Source: Trichosphaerium sp. ATCC 40318 (taxonomy: Eukaryota > Discosea > Flabellinia > Trichosidae). Taken from it: a stretch of 64,000 nt of DNA. The position numbers and the translations under genes were made by a program. The notes under the pieces were generated by a model, which searched no databases, was not told the DNA's origin, and was given only the letters and a program-made list of their open reading frames with translations. The stretch's first letter is position 1; the number at the start of each line of letters is the position of its first letter. Below, piece by piece: positions 57,324 through 64,000 of this stretch. The stretch is taken from positions 1 through 64,000 of the forward strand of contig JALMLS010000275.1 of NCBI GenBank assembly GCA_038496445.1, given 5' to 3'.

Positions 57324-58761
57324 CAATTAAAAGTTTTACTGTCCTCTGAATAAACGCACTTATTCAGCAACGCATGTATTGTTGCATAAATCTGCATGTA
57401 TCTCTGTTGTAATGTAATCTCGTGATTGATTACCAGAGCCTTGATAATCGTTACAGAAGATGATAAAACGAATGAAAAATGATTGAAATACTTTGAGAAA
57501 GTTACATTCTGATTAATAATTTGATTGATCACGGGATAATTCGTTATGTAGTCTCATATCATAGGTTGATGAACATAGACTTAGGTATTACATATCTATC
57601 AGTGATATCAATCAGCCTTGAGCGATTTAGAGTATTCATCAATTGATGTTCGTTTCAAAATTTTTTTAGTACAGCATTTCAATCAAGACACTCGGCTTGC
57701 TTTTAAATATCTTCATTCATTTCGAATATAAAGATTTCTTATTTAGAGCATAGCTATACTTAGGATATTGTAGTACAAGCTTTAAAAGTACGACGGATGG
57801 GATGTACGAAAACTGCTAGATACATAGCATTTCGCAAGGCAGTTTGTACAATTTAAATCGAACTTTTTTTAAGCTTATAAGAACAATACACACCACTTTT
57901 TTTCTATACACGGACTTTAGAACAGATTGTGAAGCGTTGTGTATCATACAAACTCGACCACTTTTTGCGTGAAGCTAAGGACTTCTTGCTATACCAACAC
58001 TTCTTCTCAGGTAGGTTTTTGTCAATAGAAAAAGGGTACTTCCTCCGTTGATAGGAAGTAGTGAATGATAACGCGAACATTTAAAAGAGGACAAATAAAG
58101 GAGTTTTTCACGACAAACTATTATTGTAATTAAACGCGCTAATTATGATATTGATAATAAGCTATAATGAATATCACGTGCGTAAAAAACAAACGTAAAA
58201 TAATGACGCGCTGTTTATACGATACTTTTGTTGATGTCATCTACTACGTAGGTATATGTATAGATATATCTATTGCCAAGGTTTCCTGTTCGTGAAAGTG
58301 ACTTGTGGGCAAACTCGACTGAAAAAGGAGTTTGTGCTATACTGCTCGGAGACAGAGTTAAAAAACAGCTCCGAAAGGATTTTATCTAATGGCACGTGCG
58401 GTTATATAGTTTAAAATAAAAAATATTAGTGCGGAAGTGTGTTCTGTACCGTCGCAGTAAAAGACCTTCAAAATATTAAAAAGTAGAAGCTATTGAAGTA
58501 TTTTATTTTATTATTTCCATTAAAGAAGAAAATAACAAATATTGGGATTCTTTTTTTGTTTTTTTAGCAAGTCCTGAAGAATACACAACTACTAGTTGAT
58601 TGTGATTCTATCTGTATCGCGTTATATAACTAGTTAGTTCTAGTGTTTTGTGATCTTTAAACCCTGGCTTTATTTTTGACACATAACAACAAACTTTCAA
58701 AGCAATCAACAACACTTCCTCGGTTTACAATGTATCCACAACATCTGATAACTGTACGTAC
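57324..58761. other. Gene-free intergenic region (~1.4 kb)
   Basis: AT-rich, with no exon chain or RNA gene recognised on either strand. It presumably contains the 3' flank of the glucanase gene and the promoter of the FAD oxidase gene. Confidence 0.6.
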
Positions 58762-61250
58762 ATGTTTTCGCTGTATTCGCTCTCACTCAGAAGAACTTAC
58801 GAACGTATACAGATACTAGCTTGCGTGTTGTTCCTCTCAACAACTAGCGCAACACCAGACTTCTCTTCTCTTGCTTCAGCTATGACAGGAAATGTCTTTC
58901 TCCCAGGAAGCCCGCAATACGCTTCAAGGCTGTAAGTTTCTTTTGAAAAGCAAAGTTACAATATTGTATCACGTGACACGCATGTTTTTTTAGGTATTCA
59001 ATCTTTACTGTACCAGCTGATTTTATTCCACCACTCGCAATCGTTCAACCCGCTTCACCTCAAGATGTAGCACTTGCTGTACAGTTTGCAAAAAACCATA
59101 GTGTTCAAGTTACTGGTAAAGGAGGTAAGTTTTTATTCGTGTATCTCCGATCGTTCCGAGAAATCTCCGCCTGATCACAACTTTTAATTTTATTTTCCTA
59201 CTTCGTAATATCACAAAAACTTATGTTTCCTTTGCAGGTGGTCATCATACTGATGGCTTCAATCTTCCACAGTATGGCTTTCAGCTCAATTTTGAATTGA
59301 TGAATGAAATAACTGTTGATCCAAGTGCCAAGCTCGCAACAGCGCAACCAGGTATGAACCTATCATGTGCTTACAATTTACTTACAAAATATCAAATAGG
59401 AGCTATAGTTAAAGACGTCATTACTACTCTTGCGCCACATAATCTTGGTCATGCTGTTGGTAATTGTCCAGTTATTGGAGTACCTGGATTCATCTCATAC
59501 GGTGGTTGGGGTCTGTGGTCAAGAAACAAAGGTACCAAAGTTCATTTCGTTATAGTTTTATTTACTGGTTCAAGGCTTGGCAATCGACAATGTCGTTGAG
59601 TACGAGGTCGTCACTTCCGATGGAGAAATTCGCATTGTTAACAGTACATCTCACCCTGACTTATTCTGGGCACTTCGAGGAGCAGCACCAAGCTATGTGA
59701 TGGTCACGAAGTTTACGTTCAAAGTATTTGATAATTCTGATTTCTATGGTGGGCATTGGACTTTTTCAGGATCACTTGAAGGCCTCAAAGATTGGTGGCA
59801 TCGTGTTGATGACTCTAATCTCTCAAACGATCCTAATTTTATTTCACGTATCACTATGGCAAGACTACCAGCTAGCTTCTTAACGCCAACAGTTCAAACC
59901 TGTCAGTTCGTTTGTACGTTCTATCTTTCAAGTTCTTTGCTTACCTTGAGTTAGTTGAGATTGCTCTCTTCGGGAATATGACACATGAAGAGAAAGACGC
60001 TCTATTACTTGACGAGTTAGCATTCAATGTGTCTAATCCAAATGACCCTGGCTTCATTGGTTCAGTGATCAAAGCGTCATGGAATGAAAACTACACATAC
60101 TACAACACCTTTAATACTCAGTCTTTCGAAAATGGACTTGTTCCTGGTACCAAACAATGGATGAGACATGGATTCTTTGACGAGCTTACTGACGATATCT
60201 TGGATACATTTTGGCAGGGATTTGATGACAGTAAGTCTCAACAACCACACGTGTGAACCTACAACCTTCTCTAACAGATTTACTATAGGTACAACTACAA
60301 ACGAAGAAATGTCTCGATTCCAATCAGGTGAACTATCCATCGCTGGAGGGCGCTTTTCAGAGATAGATCAATCAGAAACATCTTACTTTAATCGACGTAA
60401 CGCAAAGTGGATGTGGGGATTTTGGGTAGGGGCTTTACCTATCCCTGGATTTGCTTCTTTCGATAGCTTGAAAACTCATTATGATGAAATAGCTGATGAA
60501 TTATACTATGAAGTTGCTAAGCAACGCGGATTTTATGCCAACTTAAACTCTATCGTTCAAGGTACGCATCTTTTAGCTAATGTAACTTTTCTTGCTATCA
60601 CGTGTCTAAATATTGTACTAGGGTCTGAGTTTGATGCTTTTGGGACTAACTTGGTGAAACTCGAACACGTCAAGAGCGTATATGACCCAGATAACTTGTT
60701 TTCTCGTGGTTTTGATATTGCAACAAGACCAGGTGCTAATTGCATCAACTACGTAAACGGTGACTTTGTAACACCAACCCACGCTGAGATTCAACTCCAT
60801 GACTTTACGTTGTTAAACGATATGGTTCTGTTTCAGTACAACTTTAACGAGTCTTATAATCCAGGAAATATGTCACGTGATGCTCACTTTTCTATTGCTA
60901 TTTATGACGGTCACTACAATCTAAAGTACGAAAAGGTTTACGAAGCATGGGATTCACCTCAAGCTCAACAGTACGTAAACGGATGGAAGAAGGATCATAT
61001 CGATGGCGAGTGGTTTCACAGCATAATTTTACCTCACGAGAGCGGCGATACCATAACGTACATTCGAGGAGGAAACTACAGTGGAAACTTTCTTGGAGAG
61101 GCAGACACGTTGCCTATCACGGGAAATCAAGCGACAAATGTCAAGTTGATAGTGAGGTTGGAGTTTGGCAATGAAAACTGTATCCATGTTGAGTTCACTG
61201 AAGATATGGTGACGTATGAGTCCCATAAGAGGCTACTGGCTTCTTTTTAA
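58762..61250 (+). CDS. Secreted FAD-linked oxidase (BBE type) with extra C-terminal domain
   Basis: The start at 58,762 is followed by a signal-anchor-like hydrophobic stretch (ILACVLFLSTTSATPD). The PCMH-type FAD-binding domain shows SLASAMTGNVFLPGSPQYAS, AIVQPASPQDVALAVQFAK, KGGGHHTDGF (GGH, the usual site of covalent FAD attachment), GVPGFISYGGWGLWSRNKG, and LAIDNVVEYEVVTSDGE...PDLFWALRGA. The substrate-binding half leads to the BBE motif (HVKSVYDPDNLFSRGFDIA). About 180 further residues after it (CINYVNGDF ... HKRLLASF-TAA) are not part of standard BBE proteins and look strand-rich. A 60-nt stretch at about 60,560-60,619 (GTACGC...TACTAG) keeps frame but is almost certainly an intron. The second Cys of the double linkage seen in many relatives was not found. 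Substrate is unknown; relatives oxidise sugars, alkaloids or polyphenols. Confidence 0.85.
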
Positions 61251-61375
61251 TTCCTATGTACTTTTTAGTATGAAGGTTTAACACATTGTTCATAATAAAA
61301 CCATTCATTGTTAAAGTCGCTTTTAGCTCCAACACAGTTTACATAGTAGTGTATTTCACAAAAACTGACCTGATA

Positions 61376-61910
61376 TTATTGCTTAGTAACAATTAGGTAA
61401 CATATACAAGTGTATACCAACGCCAAGATGGCATGGATACATGCCTCTGATATGTTTTTACAATAGTTCAAGTGGCTAGTGTCGACATTGTTACCATCAT
61501 CGGTTATGTTAAGGCAATCTGTGCCTTTATCTGTTACATTAGTAGATGCTAGGTAAGCCGTTGATTTCAAGCCTTCGTCTGTTGCTTCGGCATGAATGGT
61601 GTGTACACCCAAGCGCCTCGTTGCCGTTGTTTGTTATTTTCTTACACCTATATAAGTTGGTGTACGCCGGCCATCACCTCTGTTTTGTTTACGCCTGAAA
61701 GTAACTGCAAGTGATGCTTGCTAACATCACTAACATTGATATGTGCAACTTTATAGTTGTATTTTGAAGCAAAGGACTGCCGGAGAGAATCAACAATTGA
61801 TCTTCGTTTGAAACACTTCGAAAAGCGCTGTAAATACAAAGACGGTAATAGATCCACAGCCGTGCAGGCTTTTGTGTTACTGTATTTAACTTTCCGAGTT
61901 ACCAACAACT
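61376..61910 (-). pseudogene. Decayed LRR fragments
   Basis: Two short frames carry broken leucine-rich repeat phrases: HTIHAEATDEGLKSTAYL and NVTDKGTDCLNITDDG in 61,376-61,612, and INVSDVSKHHLQLLSGVNKT in 61,648-61,908. They echo the TDEGLKALAG / NVTDTGVAALAG repeats of the adjacent intact gene. They are out of frame with each other and lack a start, so they look like a degenerating duplicate just downstream of it. Confidence 0.55.
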
Positions 61911-61977
61911 AGCCTTTTGTATGAAGAATTATCTATTTATTACACGTGCTCAGTAGGCATTTTTAATGATGTTTGTT

Positions 61978-62992
61978 TTATGCGTCAAATTGTATTCCAG
62001 AGTCTCGAAGGTAGAACCTTCCTTCCCTAGTGATGTTCTCACAATACCTTAGATCCATTACTTTAAGACCAGCGTCAACCATAACTTTCAACATTTTATC
62101 AGTAACTCCAGTGCAAGCGACACTTATTATCTCTACTCCAGCAAGCGCCATCACACCTTCATCAGTTATTGAAGGCTGTGCATTATTCGTCAAATCTACG
62201 TTCTTTGCGCCTGCTAAGGCTTTCAATCCTTCATCGCTTATTCTAGGGCAATTTGGTATGCTTATCTTGTATACACCTTTTAAAGCCTTTAATGCTTCAT
62301 CAGTTATGTTCAAGAAGCCCAATAGAATAGTATGGATTCCTGCATGGGCTTTGACGCCTTCATCTGTAATTTGGTGGCATCTACGAATATCCAAGCTTTC
62401 ACAACCGGCAAGAGGTATTATGCCCTTGTCAGTGATTTGTTTACAGTAGTATAAGCATACGTTGCGAGCTCCTGCTAAAGCAGCAACTCCAGTGTCTGTT
62501 ACGTTTGGGCAGCCACTAAGATCGATGTTTTGTACGCCAGATAGTGCTTTTAAACCTGAATCGCCAACATACGTGCCAGTAAGATTAATGGCACTTATAC
62601 CAGCCAAAGCTGAGATACCAACGTCTGTGATCTGCCTACATCCTGATAAACTCATAGTGTGGGCGCCAGCAAGACTTTTAAGACCGTAGTCGCGTAGTTC
62701 TGTGCGGCATTGATTATCTGCTTCCAAAATGAGCCGCTTAGCTCCTGCGAGTAGCTTTATGTTCTCGTTGGTAGTACGGGGATCGACTCTATGGAATTGT
62801 TAATTTCCTTTATTGTTGAATAGTGTTTCAATCTAAAAGTACCAATCGCTCTACGTACCTTATAGTGATGATTTGTAGTAACTTTTTGCGCTTAAGTAAT
62901 TCGTGGATTGTTTTATTGTTTACAACCCCAGAAGGGCCACATGTGCATACAGTAGCGGAACAACCTTTGCAAGCGGGGGTGTTTTGAGCCAT
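61978..62992 (-). CDS. Leucine-rich-repeat protein (cysteine-containing / AMN1-like LRRs)
   Basis: Exon 1 starts MAQNTPACKGCSATVCTCGP, a Cys-rich leader, then a helix (HELLKRKKLLQIITI). A GTACGT intron joins this to an uninterrupted LRR array (~24 residues per repeat) of the form LAG-x-x-x-I-x-L-x-x-C-x-x-I-T-D-x-G-L-x-A, with at least nine repeats (for example LSGCRQITDVGISALAG, LSGCPNVTDTGVAALAG, ISIPNCPRISDEGLKALAG). It ends SGIQFDA-TAA. This repeat type is usual in F-box adaptors of SCF ubiquitin ligases and in AMN1, but no F-box is evident, so partner binding is all that can be inferred. About 315 residues. Nearly uniform repeats suggest recent repeat homogenisation. Confidence 0.85.
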
Positions 62993-63413
62993 TTTTGTGA
63001 GAGAGAAGCTGTTGTGTTGGTTTTGTTTTGGAAATTATGTAATTTTACGACAACAGTACAATAATTACTTTAACTGAATATGAATTGCGCAAGCGAGTTG
63101 CACATCAATCTAGGAGGCCTAAGAACTATAGACAATAGCGTACAGAAGGGTAAGCAATTTTTGGTGATTGATGAAACTATCACTCAAAACGCAGATTGAT
63201 CATAGATTGATATGATAGCACTGGATAATAAATGGCTTGTGATTACATGCGTTCGTGTTGTCGTAACATGTCGTGTATCCCGCTGATTGTTCCAATTCCT
63301 TTCGCGGAATAACGAGCGGGGTTCGCTTAAGGGTGTATGCAGACAGGCTTTTAAGTCATGATTTTTTTCAAAGATAAATGCGTAAAAGTGCGCCAAAAAA
63401 CTCATAATTGAAC
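62993..63413. other. Spacer between LRR gene and right-edge gene
   Basis: About 420 bp separate two divergent start codons, so it should contain both promoters. I see no gene or defined regulatory motif in it. Confidence 0.5.
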
Positions 63414-63965
63414 ATGGACATTTCTATGGATGATGATTACCTTCTTAAACAAGCTGATTTTGATTTTGACCTTGACGGCATAGATGATATCGATTTACCA
63501 GTTGATGATGTTCGTTCGCTGAGCAGTGAAGATGATGATCTATTAAATGAGTGCGTAACCAAAAAATTACTTCAGCAATTAAATAACGTTGTAGTAGCGT
63601 CCCTTACTTTAAATCATCCCAACAGAGTACGTTAGATAGTTGTAAAATTCATAAAGGCGCTTTTCGTGAATTACGGTTCTAATCCAACCAAAGCGCGTCG
63701 ATCAACGCGGATACAAAACAAAATAGACCAAGGAGAGGCCAGACGCGAAATGCAGATTGAACTAGCCGAAGGAAAGCCGCCACAGGACGCTTTAAAAAAA
63801 AATCATCAGTACTCGCTTGATGCTATAGTTAAAGCAACAAAGAAAGACAAGGAGAGGCAGGAGTACTTTAACATCTCGCTTGATACTCAAGGAACAGACG
63901 AAATAACGATGGAGGAGAATGTGGGATTATTGCAGTCTGGTACAGCAGCCATACAGGCACGTTAA
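63414..63965 (+). CDS. Hypothetical acidic/basic two-part protein at window edge
   Basis: The first ATG (MDISMDDDYLLKQADFDFDL) opens a strongly acidic region (DLDGIDDIDLPVDD, SSEDDDLLNE). Removing a short intron (about 63,589-63,636) joins it in frame to a second half rich in Lys/Arg/Gln (NPTKARRSTRIQNKIDQGEA, IVKATKKDKERQEYF), which ends IQAR-TAA at 63,965. A GTACAG at 63,940 could instead be a donor, with the gene continuing beyond the window. The acidic-then-basic layout suggests a nuclear or chromatin protein, but I recognise no family. Confidence 0.5.
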
Positions 63966-64000
63966 AGTTTGACACTTTAAATCTCAAAAAAAACTCCGAC

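Overview
The window is AT-rich nuclear DNA from a microbial eukaryote. Nearly every recognisable gene is split by very short introns (about 24-100 nt). Their donors are unusually often GTACG or GTACGT, with GTAAG as the main alternative, and their acceptors are ordinary YAG. There are no operons or Shine-Dalgarno-type start signals, and I saw no rRNA, tRNA or CRISPR array. Filamin-type repeats, a PX-PH protein, a peroxisomal acyl-CoA oxidase and a four-RRM poly(A)-binding protein point to a free-living or host-associated protist or early-branching unikont. I cannot name the lineage from sequence alone.

Bases 1-23,300 are mobile DNA. A ~1 kb non-autonomous element (partial copy 1-975, full copy 18,343-19,377) shares its left terminal sequence with a ~16.3 kb unit (1,066-17,365). 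That unit has 15-bp-class terminal inverted repeats starting CAGGGCTGAAACT. It carries a multi-exon transposase-like gene with an N-terminal C2H2 finger (4,371-7,552, minus), two further minus-strand genes, and on the plus strand the decayed, intron-containing remains of a Notum/pectin-acetylesterase gene and of a filamin-repeat gene, plus another uncharacterised gene. To its right lie two more repeat elements whose subterminal regions are packed with palindromic words (GGAATTCC in one, GGTATATACC in the other).

Bases 23,400-39,300 are a quiet housekeeping block: acyl-CoA oxidase, the nucleolar GTPase Nog1, a small probably mitochondrial membrane protein, a filamin/coiled-coil/PX/PH protein, and a divergently transcribed poly(A)-binding protein.

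Bases 39,700-56,000 are a fast-evolving cluster. It holds three copies of a C-terminally membrane-anchored P-loop GTPase that most resembles the IFI44/IFI44L family. One copy has ankyrin repeats and is largely open, but has a suspected frameshift. One is a pseudogene broken by a deletion, a nonsense codon and a retroelement-like insertion with a 13-bp target duplication. One is short, without ankyrins. The cluster also holds a divergent ankyrin gene with an internal exon duplication and a transmembrane coiled-coil gene. Fragments of these genes are scattered at 39.7 and 50.9-51.1 kb. This is the best candidate in the window for an undescribed, possibly defence-related, system.

Bases 56,200-64,000 hold a secreted GH128-type glucanase, a secreted FAD-linked (BBE-type) oxidase with an extra C-terminal domain, an LRR gene with a decayed relative beside it, and an acidic/basic protein of unknown function at the right edge. 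All exon structures are hand-spliced from conserved reading frames and short GT-AG introns, so individual junctions may be off by a few bases.
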